A DNA stretch of 64,000 nt, taken from contig JAQMRL010000001.1 in the NCBI GenBank assembly GCA_035578175.1, positions 376,965,220-377,029,219 of the forward strand, read 5' to 3'. Below the pieces are notes generated by a model. That model was not told the origin of the DNA and ran no database searches. It saw only the letters and a list, made by a program, of their open reading frames with translations. Shown piece after piece: positions 10,806-22,941 of this stretch. The translations under genes and the position numbers were made by a program. The first letter of the stretch is position 1; every line of letters starts with the position of its first letter. Origin of the DNA: Catonia carolina (Eukaryota > Arthropoda > Insecta > Hemiptera > Achilidae).

Positions 10806-11968
10806 TTCTGAAACACTCACAAAACCTTCTCCTGCCAATGCGATTTATAAAAAATATAACCTTACATTATAAATAAACAAAAAACTAACCTCAGAAAACA
10901 TAACCTAATTTTAGTCGTCAGTAAATGATACAAAACGAAAACCAACTTTAGTTTGGCACCACTTGTACAAAATTCCATCGAATACCACCTATACAAACGC
11001 TTTCACGACAAGTCTAACGAACACGAGAACCCACTGCTGCATTCACTTTCCACGTTACATTTACCTGATAATCCCCCTAGACGCGTTAAAAGACGGTGGA
11101 GTAGAGACCTGCTAATTTGATACACAAATTTCATTCTTGGGGAGGCATCAATGGGAGCCCTACCCCTCTCATGCCTATCATGTCATTTACATTATTATCA
11201 TAATCATCACATTTGCTTGTTGTAAAATTTTACAGTTGTAAATAAAGAATTAAAAAGAAAAAAATGCTTTAAATAAAACTTGTAGATCATTTAATTTTTT
11301 ATAAGTCCAGTTATTACACTTTTATCGTAAAATGAACAATAAAGCTGAAATCTTAAAAAAATAATTTTTTAACAGATTTTTATGAAGAGAAAAATAGAAA
11401 ATCACTAGTTACCGCTAAACTAAGCGTTACATAATAAAATTTTTGAAATAAAAGTTGTAGATTTTTAAATTGTCTACAACTTTGATTGTATAAATTTTAC
11501 CTCAAAATGCATTTTAAAGCCGCAATGTTTGGAAAACCATTTCTTTCTACGAGAAAACAGCCTCTGCAAGAATTTCAGCAGACATGGCACCTACCCTCTT
11601 GTAGAACATAAAAATGCAGTAAATGAGGTGATTTTTAGAAACATCTTGGGAGTCGTTTTTGAGAAAATCGCAAAAACGTGAAAAATGACACGAATAAACT
11701 ACTACTTTTGTTGGACCGATTTTGATAGAAATGTTCGTGTTAGGTTCTCTAGTAGTACCTAACTTAAATTTCAAGTTTCAACTTCGTACGATGTTTTGTT
11801 TTTTGAGATATTTTGTTCTCGCACGCACAACACTGATTAACAGACAAATCGCTAAAAACATGTTTTTTGGGGTTCAAGGGGTCTGCGTATATCAGGTAAA
11901 AATTCGATTTCAAAAAATCGAACAATACTTTCCTTTTTATATATTCATATAGGCAAGAGAAAGTAAAA
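10806..11968 (+). repeat. R1 interspersed repeat, copy C, split by a LINE
   Basis: R1 sequence from 'ctgaaacactcac' to 'ggcaagagaaagtaaaaa'. A J1 LINE fragment lies at 10958-11262. R1 is continuous up to 'agtttggc' (10957) and resumes at 'aaaatgctttaaata' (about 11261). About 50 bp present in other copies between those points is missing. The CA microsatellite position is eroded to 'cgcacgcacaacac'. It is one of the more divergent copies. Confidence 0.85.
10958..11262 (+). pseudogene. Jockey-type LINE J1, copy 3 (3' end only)
   Basis: The last roughly 60 codons plus 3' UTR of J1, sense on +. It includes 'IEYHLYKRFHDKS'-like residues, 'LPDNPPRRVKRRWSRDLLI' and a TGA stop, then the conserved UTR ('ggggaggcatcaatggg') and an A-rich tail. 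The stop position agrees with copy 1's second stop, which shows where the family ORF normally ends. Confidence 0.85.
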
Positions 11969-12355
11969 AAATCAATGAGTTTTAAGTTTTATACTCAAAT
12001 CACTTTGATCTGGTAATCTTAAGTAATTCTTTAATATTATATGGGTGACATACTCAATTCAGATCACTACTGCAATTTGAAGTTAGGCTTTATTGTAACG
12101 TTTTATATAGGCACTCTTTTCTTGAATCTAAATTCATCAATTGAAAGATAAAATATCGGTGAAATTAACTGAGGGAGCTGGATTACTAAATGTACTATAA
12201 ATTAATCTTTAGTTTGTTTCAAACTACAAAAACCTGTTTCTTTTCAGGCAATTGATCAATGAAATGTCTGAATGTTGGAATCAAACAGAGAAGAAGTAGA
12301 GTTTTAAGTGATGTAAACCATAGTTAACGCTTATTAAACGAAATGACTTTCATTA
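11969..12355. other. Short AT-rich spacer, no gene recognised
   Basis: Sequence between R1-C and the mariner element. Nothing recognised. Confidence 0.5.
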
Positions 12356-12357
12356 TA

Positions 12358-13683
12358 CGAGGGGGTACCCAAAAGAAACCGGAATTATTTTTTAAAACTA
12401 TTTATTTTTAATTTTTTTACAAAAGAACCTTATCCCCTTCAAAATACTCTCCATTACAACTAATACTACATTTGTCCCACCGTTGCTTCCACTGTTCAAA
12501 ACATTTTTTGTACTCCTCTTCAGTGATGGCTGCCAGCTCATCCGTCGTTTTTTTCTTGACATCATCAACGTTGTTAAATCGGAGACCTTTTATGCCCCTT
12601 TTCATGCGTGAGAACAAGAAAAAATCACACGGAGCCAGATCGGGTGAGTACGGTGCGTGTGGTAGCAAAACCATGCCGTTTTTCGCCAAAAACTGGGTAA
12701 CCGAGATTGCCGTGTGTGCAGGCACGTTGTCGTGGTGGAAAAACCAGTCCCCTGTCTGCCACAAATTAAGTCTTTTACGACGAATGCTGTTTCGTAGTCT
12801 TCTTAACACTTCAAGATAAAAAGCTTGATTTACCGTCTGGCCTGGTGGAACGAACTCTGAATGGACAATTCCCCTCACATCAAAAAAACAAATCAGCATT
12901 GTTTTGATGTTCAATCTGACTTGACGACTTTTTTTTGGTCGGGGTGATAATGAAGTCTTCCATTGACTGGATTGTTGTTTGGTTTTTGGGTCGTACCCAT
13001 AGCACCAAGACTCGTCACCCGTAATGATCTTTGACATGAAATCTGGATCAGTTTCAAGCTGTTGTTTCAAATCACTACACGTTTCAATTCGACGTTCCTT
13101 TTGAGTGTCTGTCAGAACCCGAGGCACAAACTTGGCACCGACTCTTTTCATTGTCAAGTCTTTTGTTAAAATGCGTTGGACTGAGCTCCAAGATAACCCA
13201 CTAACCTGTGATATTTGGTCAATGGTCTGTCGTCAGTCTGTTCGTACAATTTCTTTCACTTTCACAGCATTTTCGTCTGTTCGGGAAGTCGACGGTCGTC
13301 CAGAACGAGGTTTGTTCTCAATCCACATGTCGCCATTTTTAAAGCGCAAAAACCACTCGTACACTTGGGTTTTTCCAATAGCGTCGTCTTTGTAAGCTGT
13401 GTTCAACATTACAACTGTTTCCGCGGCGTTTTTACCGAGCAAGAAGCACAATTTCACAGCCGCACGTTGTTCATTAAAACTGGCCATCATGAAAAACGAC
13501 ACGAGCACTATACAGCACTAGCGAGAACAATCACTGCACGAGAACAGAACAAGCTAGATCAACGAACAAAATGGCATTGAACTGGCAATGAGTAGCGCTA
13601 CAAGCAGCCTAGTGGCGGGAATTTGTACTGCACAAGCTCCGCCCACAGCAGAGCTATTCCGGATACTTTTGGGTACCCCCTCG
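12358..13683 (-). mobile_element. mariner transposon, 1326 bp, nearly intact
   Basis: Inverted termini begin CGAGGGGGTACCCAAAAG at both ends and then share CCGGAATA after a 3-nt difference. TA dinucleotides at 12356-12357 and 13684-13685 are the expected target duplication. Length and architecture (about 1.3 kb, one ORF, short TIRs) fit canonical mariner. The single gene lies on the minus strand. Matching TIRs and one disabling mutation suggest recent mobility. Confidence 0.95.
12417..13490 (-). pseudogene. mariner transposase with one premature stop
   Basis: A 357-codon reading frame broken only by a TGA at codon 86; it looks like C-to-T in a CGA arginine codon (…RTD-stop-RQTID…). The N-terminal part has the paired helix-turn-helix region, with 'GKTQVYEWFLRFKNG' and 'RSGRPSTSRTDENA'. 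The C-terminal part has the DDE/D core: D159 in 'TGDESW', D254 in 'HHDNVPAHT' and D289 in 'SPDLAPCDFFLF'. There are 34 residues between the last two, the D,D34D signature of mariner. The start chosen is the first ATG (13490). Length is near the usual 345 residues. Apart from the stop it looks complete; enzyme activity is unlikely unless the stop is read through. Confidence 0.93.
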
Positions 13684-13685
13684 TA

Positions 13686-14054
13686 CAGTCGGACCCTTAG
13701 ATGATGTGGTGAATGCTGTGAAGGTTTCATCATTATGGTAGAAAATAAATACTTTTCAAGAGGCTTGGCTTAACGATAAGCAATCCCACCAACCGATCTA
13801 CGAAAATAGTAGTAAACCGCATAATTCTTTAGTTTTGTTAGTAAAACATCTAGGGGTTCAAACTAAACTTTTAGCTCTTGACCAGAACGAAAAAATTCAA
13901 TTGTAACACTCCAGTTTTCCACTGTTTAACTGTCTTAATATTTTCTAGAAAAAATTAAATTAAATTAAATATGTATTATGTTTTATTATATTATAAAATG
14001 TTCACTCTTTGTTAACCTTAAAATACAATTTTTTTACATTGCAATGTAGTATCA
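13686..14054. other. AT-rich spacer, no gene recognised
   Basis: Nothing recognised between the mariner element and the MITE-like segment. Confidence 0.45.
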
Positions 14055-14275
14055 AACCATGGCCATTGGGTGCACCCAGGATCAAATATAGGGGGGGAGT
14101 CATAGTCATTCAAGTTTTAACATTTTAAGACGTAAGTATTTTAGACCTCTAGATACTTCTCCATTTTTACACCATTTCAATGTAGTAAAAACTGACTATT
14201 CGCTTCATAACTATTTAATTTTTTTTTCTTTTAGGGGCAGCTGCCCCCTGCCTCTCGCTGGACATGCCCATGCAA
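14055..14275. mobile_element. Possible hAT-like MITE
   Basis: The ends 'ccatggccattgggtgcac' and '...tggacatgcccatgcaa' are imperfect inverse complements. Inner G-run ('ataggggggg') and C-run ('cagctgccccctgcc') blocks face each other. This G/C-run architecture is common in short hAT-type non-autonomous elements. The 'gcaat' beside both ends could be part of a target duplication but is short. Confidence 0.4.
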
Positions 14276-16560
14276 TATTCTAAAAAAAAAAATACACGGT
14301 CCGAAGAAAAATGGCAACTGAGAAAATAGTTCAAGAAATAGTACGGGAATGGAAAAATATAAAAGACTCTGAGAAAACAGAATTCAATTTTTTGGACAGT
14401 TTTCTGTAGAAGAGACCAGAAAAGATTTACGGTACAGTTTAGAAACTGAAAACGTTACGAAGGAGATGTAGGTGTTAGCTAGCATAGAGGACAAAAGTAA
14501 ATTAAAAATAAAAGTTAAAAAAATTATTGAGTTCTAGGAGAAAGAGAAGACAGCAAATGACAAAAAAATAAATAATCAGAAGAAAGAAAGAGTTTAGTGA
14601 AAAAATCAAAAATATTTCAAAAAGACGAAAAACTGGAACGAGAAAGAGAAAACATCAAGCTTGAGAAATAATTTAACGCGGTATTTAGTAAGCAGATAAG
14701 ATAAAAGAAAACAAAGAAGTGTCATTACAATATTCTCCATATTTTCTATTAATTACTGAACATATTTCTAAAATTAATATGGTTTCTTTCCTATGTTGTT
14801 TCTCAGTAATTTAATAAACTGAAAGTTATAAAAATTAATTAATTCGATAGAAAAGTAATTTATTTATAAACGGAAAGCAATATACGCGTAGCCTAATAGC
14901 GAAAGTACACAATTGCAATCATTAAATGATATTAATGTTTATTTTTGGCACTAGACTTACTTGGCAATAGTACAATAATACATATTCTTTCTAATTTAAA
15001 ACAAATTGGTTAGTAAAACAACGATGAAAATCTGTAATAGTTTTTCCGTTAACAAAATTAGAATAGATGAATATGAGATTTTATTATACTTATTAAAATG
15101 GAAAATAATTTCAGCAAGTGATACTTAGGGGTATTTTATGACAGACACACACTGAATAATTTAATTTGTAATGTTAGGTAATGTAATTTATGTTGTAGTT
15201 AAATGCATTAATGTTATCCATTATTTTACGAATTTTTATAATCTATTATACGTTTAGCTCCGTAAAACACTGAGAAAAAAGTAAAATATTCTAATGAAAT
15301 AAATATGCAAATAAGATAATAAAGTATAATGTATATTTATTGATTAATAAAATAACTCGAGAGAGAAAATACGAGAATTCTTTAGTCGTAAACTCTTGGA
15401 CTAAAATGTCAGTTACAAAGAAGGTGAACGACTGCTTCGAACCCCCTTCTTTAACTTTGCTCTCTAACTGAATTCCTAAAATAAACGTCAAATCAAGAAT
15501 TTCAGATAGCAACCCTTTTCTACGGCGACAAAACATGAATATCACTTAAAATGACGTTCTCATATGAAATATTTCATCTAAGTTTACCTTCATTTATCTA
15601 TGTTCTATTATATGCTATTGTATGCACGCACATCTATGAATCTCATCCATTTTATTCAGTAATAATACGGGTCAAAAATGACAATTTCATGTATTCAACA
15701 ATATTCATGGGAATATAAATTGCCTATAAGTATTCTAGTTATTATGTGGCATATTATTTGATTGAATGACATTTTGAAACATTTTGTTAATTAAATTATT
15801 CCTGTCAAACGATTCAAATTTAATTGTAATTTCATATTGTCATTGTGCTGATTTTCGGGTAGCAATTTAACTGTAATTTCATCATTGTTATGAATTTAAG
15901 CGTAGGTTGACTAAATATCTTTATTAACTTATGATGGAAATTTAAATCGCCCTTCAATATTTAATTCACTTTATTATTTGATTAAATATACAAAAATAAT
16001 TTCATTTTCTATTGATTATTAAGCATTTAAAATCAAAAATATCAAAATATTAATTCAGAGCTTCATTTTATGAGTAAAACTCAAATTTTTACGGTAGGCC
16101 TATTAATAACTGTACTTTTTTTTAATAAATTCATACTGATCTTTCATAAGAAGTTTCAGTTTGCATTCATTCAACCAAAAATATTACTTTTTTGGTATAT
16201 ATTTTTTAACAAGAATTGTGTGCTTGCTTTTAATCATCTTATCTGATTTTTGTAAAGATAATTTACATAAAATTAAATTTATGAATAAAAGAAGTATCGC
16301 TTTATATTAAAAAAGGTATTGACATACTATCAATTTTAAAAATGAATTTCGTATCAATTCTTTTGTTTTCATTTGTATTTTACACACTTTTAGAACTGAG
16401 AATATTTCGAACCAGAAAATCTTGATTTGTTTTCTGATTTGATTTGTTTCTTGATTTGGTTTTATTAAAACACATACAAGAACAATACTCAAAAATATAA
16501 TTTAATGCCCAATTTTTTACGTTTCGTCCAGATTTGTTTCCCATGTAAGTCGCTTGTCTA
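14276..16560. other. AT-rich stretch with a purine-rich tract
   Basis: From about 14300 to 14720 the plus strand is strongly purine-rich. It begins with a short ORF rich in K/E (MATEKIVQEIVREW…), soon interrupted by stops. It could be a decayed charged coiled-coil region such as a LINE ORF1, but I cannot establish that. The rest shows nothing recognisable. Confidence 0.35.
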
Positions 16561-16950
16561 AAGGCCTACGACGCAAGTTTTTTAGCTGCTAGTACTAGCA
16601 GGACCTACTAGCGCGTTGGTGACGGTTCCCGCGGAGCTAGTTATTTATTACAAGTTCTCTGTAAGCTTATGTGAGTGTGTTGTGTATTGCTGTACAAAAC
16701 CAGTTTATTAGCCACTATCAACATTTCCAAATGTTCACACCGAGCTAGTTTACTAGTGCTAGTCAATCACTTGGCCTTTTCTCCTCCACTAGCGCTAGTC
16801 AATCACGGGACCTTTATTCCCTACTAGCGGTAATAAAATCTAGCATATTCAAAGTCACTAGCGTGCTTGTGAATATTAGCGCTTTAACTAAACTAGCTGC
16901 TAGTTGTTTTCTCACGACACTAGTACTAGTACGTCGTGGGAATTGGCCTT
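16561..16950. mobile_element. Candidate MITE, rich in CTAG motifs
   Basis: A 390-bp segment with inverted ends: AAGGCC…TACGACG on the left, and on the right the inverse of AAGGCC…CACGACG with a 6-nt difference. The interior holds many copies of CTAG, ACTAGC and GCTAGT, including 'gcgctagtcaatcac' and a variant of it. The frequency of CTAG is striking against the AT-rich background. No coding potential. No clear TSD. Confidence 0.55.
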
Positions 16951-17013
16951 AACGAGTATCGTAAGTATCTAAGTATTCTGCTACTTAGGTACTACTCGTA
17001 CCTAAGTATCTAA

Positions 17014-17659
17014 GGTGGCTACTCACGTACAGTTTGAACTGACGAGTTCAACTGTACAATTCAGCCTCTACGTGTGTGGGTATTTGAGTCTTAGTTCAAC
17101 TCAATGTACAGTTAAACTGAGAGGAATGAAATTTAAATTTTTTAAATGAAAGGTTTAACTGATTGTTGCGTGTGTGGTGGTTCAACTGTACAATTCTCCG
17201 TTCAATTTATGTCACGAGCTAGGGTGTTTGGTATCTTGAGTTCTTTTTTAACAATAGTATGTTTTATTGGAGTTAACGATGTCACGTAATAACTAAACTT
17301 AGTGATAGTAAATTTTACTGCAATGTACCAATCGAAAACAATTTTCGGTGCATTGCTCTATTCTGTCATGCGCAAAAATTTAGGACATTTAATGGTTCTT
17401 CACTTAATTTTATAAATAAGCTGATGTCTGAAGATTGACTCGCCTTGTAAACCCTTTTGCGCCACTGTTCACCCTTTTTAGATTTTTACTTTGTGTAAAA
17501 TTACAAAAAATAAACAGAATGCGGTGAAATAGTCTAGCTCCTTCAAAATCCGTTGTAAAAACTGAAGGATTGAACTGTGTGTGTGTGTGTGCTTCTACAG
17601 TGTACAATTCAACTGTTCAGTTCAAAGTGTCAGTTGAAACTGAACGTGTGTGCCCGGCC
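17014..17659. mobile_element. MITE with TAA target duplication (PIF/Harbinger-like?)
   Basis: A 646-bp segment bounded by TAA (17011-17013 and 17660-17662). The left end is GGTGGCTACTCACGTACAG and the right end is the inverse of GGCCGGGCACACACGTTCAG. The similarity continues inward through 'TTTGAACTGAC' and 'AACTGTACAATTC' motifs. A 3-bp TAA/TTA duplication and GG-starting ends suit PIF/Harbinger, but class assignment is inference. The interior contains a short GT run (about 17576-17590). Confidence 0.65.
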
Positions 17660-17662
17660 TAA

Positions 17663-19160
17663 CGTCTTCCGTCTGTGGTATGATGTGATCGTTTAGAGTT
17701 ACTATTGGACCCGTGTCTTTTTTAAGTGTAAAAATAATATGTAAAGATGTTATTTCGTTAATTTTAATCCTTCTGTATTAGTAAAATATTAATGCAATCT
17801 AATACTATATAAAAAGTGGGCAAAAATTAATTTAGTTAACTTACAATAAAATAAATTTTGATACACCTTACAAAATACTGAAACTATTATATTTTGCTAA
17901 CAATCTAGTAGAAGTGGGATATTTCATATAATTTTTATTGATAGAAATATAATACGTATTTATAATAATAATGATGAATAAATCTAATCAAATTAGGGTA
18001 ATTTTGTTTAACTTTTATGTGTATTGTTTCATCTTGACGTGATAGACAGGAAGAGGCAAAAGATTGATGAGATTTTGATTGGTGAACGGTAATGGGAATA
18101 TATTTCAACTATAATACTATCGCTTATTTGACGTGATTATAATTGATTGGTCGTATCCGTTAATACCCGTTTTGTCTCTCTTGGGTGTTTTCCAAAATGT
18201 ACCACACATAGAAACCTACTTTTGTGTATCTACGAGTATCAAATGATCCTGCTATTTATATACTTCATTCATGTCAAATAATTTATGTTCGACGTAAAAA
18301 AACTCTTCATACTTTTCACTTTACTACTGTTATTAGTAAAGAGTACTAAAATATACCTACACTTAGAAATATTTTTATTTTAAAAAATTCTGTTTTCTTC
18401 TGGGTTATTGGTTACAAGATGATGAGAAGGAGAACTGTTATGTTAAATTAGCGAGTAAATTAAAGATTTTTTATGATGAAGAGTCGTTGCAGAGAATTTT
18501 TTTATTAAAAAATTAATTCGTTCTTTGAACAAGATTGCGATAAAATATTTTATTGTTATATTTAATTTGTAGCTTTTTGTCCAACCGGTAACTTAAAGAA
18601 AGATTTAAGTTTCTAAATTAATACAGCAAAAAGCTTATTTTGATGAATGGATCAAACTCCAAAGTAAAAGTCTTATCCATAGATTACTGCATCAAATCGT
18701 TATTAGGAAGGGGAGAAGATAACGTTTGAGGGAACTTATGTCACTTTGTAATAAGGAGAAGATTGGTAATAAACATCTTAACCTCAAGTAAAAATTTCTA
18801 TACTGAAATTCAGTATAACTGGCGTGTTAAAACATTTATTAAGTATTTTTGATAAAATCAAATATTAAGTAAATAAACCGACAACTTTCGATAAAAATCC
18901 CAAGAATTAGAGCTGAGGCAGAATCTTAAACGTAACTAGGGGAGTAAAAGTAAGTTGTATTGGATTTACGGTGTATATAAGGTATTCTTTGAAAAGTTCT
19001 ATCTAAAAACGGAAATGGTTATTACTATTGGTGATTTATTTGTCACATGACATGCTACATTTTTAACATAAAAATTCACACGAAATTTAGAACTTTTTAT
19101 TAATTTCATATAAATATTTCAAATACAGCTAAAATCTCTTAAAAGAAAATCAAATGAATT
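17663..19160. other. AT-rich stretch, no gene recognised
   Basis: No repeat family member or protein similarity seen. Confidence 0.45.
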
Positions 19161-19161
19161 T

Positions 19162-19310
19162 GTCTCCGTGGCGTAGTGATTAACTTTATAGACTACAGAA
19201 CAGAAGATTCGAGTTTGGATTTCCAGATAGGATCTGAAGCTTTTCACTTGTTAAGACTCACCGTTCCATAACGCACTGTAGATGCTAACACCAACAGTTT
19301 TATAATATTA
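19162..19310 (+). repeat. tRNA-derived SINE, degraded
   Basis: The head 'gtctccgtggcgtagtgatt' resembles an A box and 'agattcgagtttgg' sits where the B box should be. A tail with 'gcactgtagatgctaacacc' follows, a worn version of the tail in the SINEs at 49.2 and 63.7 kb. It is not a functional tRNA because the acceptor and D-stem pairing is lost. Confidence 0.6.
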
Positions 19311-20792
19311 CCCGTAACGCATTTCGGCCTCTACGAGACCATGAGAAAAATAAGCACTAAACACTTATTTATAGGTTATTCGGATATCTTTATAGAGAAT
19401 TCCCAACGGAATGTTCCAAAACGTTTCACACAGTTAACGCAATGCAAAAAACAGCAAAACAAATATGAAAGTGTGTGAGCGCAGTTATACGTATATAACA
19501 TATGACATAAGTCATGCTTATTCTTAAGTAAATAGTACGTCTAAATTCCGAAATTCGAAGTCGAGCTGCATTAATTTTGAATGACAACATATTTGTATGA
19601 CAGAATCATAAATTTCTTAAACATATTTTCATAATAATCAATGAAGGTTTTTGTGTTCTATTAATAATTTTCTTCCGATAAACGTATTAATTTCACTGAA
19701 AGGATATGGTTAGTTAGAAACGCAAATTATATTTTCATTTCATTTAGCAAAATCACACCGTTTCTTTTCATTGATGTCAAAATATAAATCGTACTAACAA
19801 AATTCTTTCAGACTTCACATTTTGTGAATGTTTCATTATTCGAACTTTGCTATTCACTCTTGAGTAAATAATAATTCACAGTGATAAGTAAGAACCTATC
19901 TGTTACTTCAAATATCAAATTAGCCGTCTGTGTTGTGAATAAAAAAATTAAAATTTAGAGTTAATCAGAGAAATCAATCGTAAAAATAATAACTTTTTGA
20001 TTCTAATTTTACGAAACTAAATTGTTTAAAATGTATTAAATTAAAATTTTAATTTTGAAGAATTGTTTATTCTGTAAAATGTTTTTAAAAGTGGGAGCGT
20101 TGAAAATATTGCTCTAGCAATATTTTTCGGTAAATTAATTTTTATTTTCATGCTAGATTCAAAAGAATGTATCAAACAGAGTGAGTAAAATAATATTTTT
20201 TTAAATTAAGAGATGTAAAAATAATTCTTTGATGATATTAAACAAAATGCATATTTTTTATCGAATTATAATACATTTATGCATAAAATACTGCTGAATA
20301 AATTTGAAATTTTAAAATTGTACACTAATTGGGCTTAAAACCCAGCTGCAAAGCAGAGTAATATAATGACTAAAAAAGAAAGAAATTAGTACTGGTCGTG
20401 TAAGCATTGTACATAAAAATAATTAAAACGAAAAAGGGAATTTTTTATTTTTCCCTATTACGCTTTTCTGTACAAGAGAAAAAAGAATAAATTGAAAAAT
20501 AAACGAATGCTGTAGGTTACAGAAATAGTGTTTTTGCTTTATGTAAGTAGTACAAGGCCAAAAAAGCTTGGTAAATCGCGCGTACTTTCTCTCTAATTCT
20601 CAAGCAGTGTTATTGTTACATTTGTATGGGCCGATTTTGATACTGCATTTAACAACATTATAGAACATGCTACAAAAATGAATTTAAACAAAATAATTTA
20701 TATATAGTATTTTTTGACAACAGTTGTAGCTTCACATCATAGTCAACTAAGATTTTGGCAACAATAGAACTACACAAATACGTATAAGACCG
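19311..20792. other. AT-rich stretch, no gene recognised
   Basis: Nothing recognised. Confidence 0.45.
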
Positions 20793-20950
20793 TTACCGTA
20801 GCGAAGTGGCTTTACAGCGTATCACGATGCAAAGTGGAAGATCCCTGGTTTGATTCCTGACGAGAAAGTGGAAAATTATTCATTTTCAATCCTACCGTTC
20901 TTTAACCCAAAGTAGTCACCAACGACTTACCTGTTGATACAACTTAAAAT
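20793..20950 (+). repeat. tRNA-derived SINE
   Basis: The head 'accgtagcgaagtggctt' and B-box region 'ccctggtttgattcctg' are followed by a tail 'aaagtagtcaccaacgactt' then 'ctgttgatacaactt'. This tail matches that of the SINEs at 49.2 and 63.7 kb (…AGTAGT..CTAATGACC…CTGTTGAT..GACTT), so all belong to one family. Confidence 0.65.
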
Positions 20951-21206
20951 TTAAAAATATGTACACAAAAAGTTTTAGGATTTAAAATGTTGTTCCTTTT
21001 TATTGTTGGAACTTTTCTGTACACTTTAAAGTTCAAATTTTTAAGAAAAACCCAAACGTTTTTACGCTGGTTTTTACATAAAATCATACACTTTTGTTAC
21101 TTAAGTAAGCTACAAAAACGAAAAAAAATTGTAAAATGTTTGTATTTTTAATTTTTGTTAAAAGTTTTATCTATTTGTTATGTATGTTTCGTATTATTTA
21201 TTTTTC

Positions 21207-21590
21207 CCATAACAGGCAGGTGGATTGTTAAATTATTTGCTCTCGATCTGCTTGTTCAAGTGTTACAAAAATTAGTTCTGTTTCTTAATACATGGTCAGC
21301 CAAATTATATGACTGAAGCATTTAAGAACAGAAAAGGTAGAGGTGTAAAAGATATTAGTCAGAGTTATTTCCTCTAAGAGTCATGAATTTCGTCATACAG
21401 ACGGACTCTGTGGTGAATAAAGTAAAGTTATCATTTGCAGGGTGGAAAAAAGGTGCTTTTTGGAGAGTCTGGCAAGCTGATAAACATACTTTTCCACTCG
21501 GTGAAGAAGGTACTGGTAAACAACCTTAACTCTCGTTTTACTTAATAAAGCCTCTAGAGTTTCAAACCAGTCAACCAGGATGATGACAAC
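21207..21590 (+). repeat. R2 SINE-like repeat, copy c
   Basis: Runs from 'cataacaggcaggtggattg' to a decayed tail ('caaccaggatgatgac'). It contains the family motifs 'catggtcagcca', 'agagttatttcctct' and 'tgcagggtgg'. Sense orientation is defined by the tail being on the right. Confidence 0.83.
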
Positions 21591-22475
21591 GTGTTTTTTA
21601 GTATTTACGCAGTTTTGTAGTAAACTAGCCACATACTTAATAATGATTTTGCCGGTTTCACATAAAAAATACAATTTTTTAAACTTAAGTTGTTAAAAGT
21701 TAATTATGAATCTTGTAGCGGTTTTTTTATTATTCGCAATTTGTGTTATAATAAAACAATAAAAAAATTGCAATTAAAAAATTTCAATTTATCAAGAGAA
21801 CAGAGCACCTGTCCAAGAATTTTTCAGAAGTATCAACTATGCTCTTTTAATGAGTTTAGCACTTGTTGCAGGCCAGTATCTGAAAATTTAGGCTAGTATC
21901 TCAAAATTTTTACTAAAGTAATTACAACCTTTTTGGAAAATTTATTTTTATAAAGAACGCACCTTTAGTGTTTGAAATACAGAACTGGTTCCTAGAACCT
22001 TTCAGGGTTTGGTTAGAAAAACTTTACAACTGAGCTCAATCGGTGCCATAGTTTTGACTTCAAAATCAAATTAAACACTCACGCAGGCGGATGCGTCTTT
22101 AAAAGCCACTTTTTCACTTCTAAACATCAATAAACGAAACGAGAAGATTGACTTGGAATCCAGGTACAAAAAAATATTTTATCATCGCAATATAATGGTA
22201 TTTCACTCACTACTACGATTGATTGTTTGATCAGAACGTTGAAATGATCGTTAAATATCTATTTAACTACATCATCCTGAAGAAAACGCTGTTGGATATG
22301 ACCCTCACCTTTCAAACTTAATTAATTTCACCCATTCTAGTGATTGTGTTGTAGTGTATAATTCTAGATTCAAAATCAAAGACCAAAATATCTACTAAAC
22401 ACTTTAGAATTCATTAAAAATACGTAAATGGTTCATTTGTTTAACGACAGATATATGACAGATGTATTCATTAAT
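21591..22475. other. AT-rich stretch, no gene recognised
   Basis: Nothing recognised. It ends where the 466-bp duplication starts. Confidence 0.45.
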
Positions 22476-22941
22476 AAAACTCAACTATTAAGCGTGTTTG
22501 CGGTAAAAGAAAGCCATTACGAGAGAATGACAGCCTTGTTTACTTTAATAAAAGGTTAGCTATCTCAAATTATTTAAACTACAGTATTTATTTAATTTTC
22601 TATGTTTTTCTGTTTCTGCTATAAAAGAAAAAACACTTTTTTAATGTAGTGACGATAAAATGTTTGATCATTCATTCTTCTGCTGGTTTGTTTCATAATG
22701 TTTTGTTTTCTAAAAAATAAATGTAAGATTCGTTCTCGTACTATACTGAATTAATTCGTTTGAATTCATGACAATTTCTTTGATGCAGTGGTTTAAAGTA
22801 GGACTAGATTAGACTGAACTGAAAAATACAAGGTTGCAGGATTCGTTACCCGGATTTAATATAACCTCATCATACCTAAGTACAAGCTAAGGCTTATGTT
22901 GGTATCAACACCTACTAAAAAGAAATATATTACGAGGCAGG
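22476..22941. repeat. 466-bp duplicated block, first copy (contains a SINE)
   Basis: Repeated at 23430-23895 with the same length and about three substitutions by my reading (for example 'tagtgacg' against 'tagcgacg' and 'aagtacaag' against 'aagcacaag'). The last 150 bases form a SINE: a B-box-like 'ggttgcaggattcgttacc' and a tail 'cctcatcatacctaagtac…tacgaggcagg'. The copies are 954 bp apart, pointing to a recent local duplication. Confidence 0.93.

Noticed and set aside
12472..13580. Plus-strand ORFs of 96-121 codons over the mariner element
   Set aside because: They are antisense shadows of the transposase gene.
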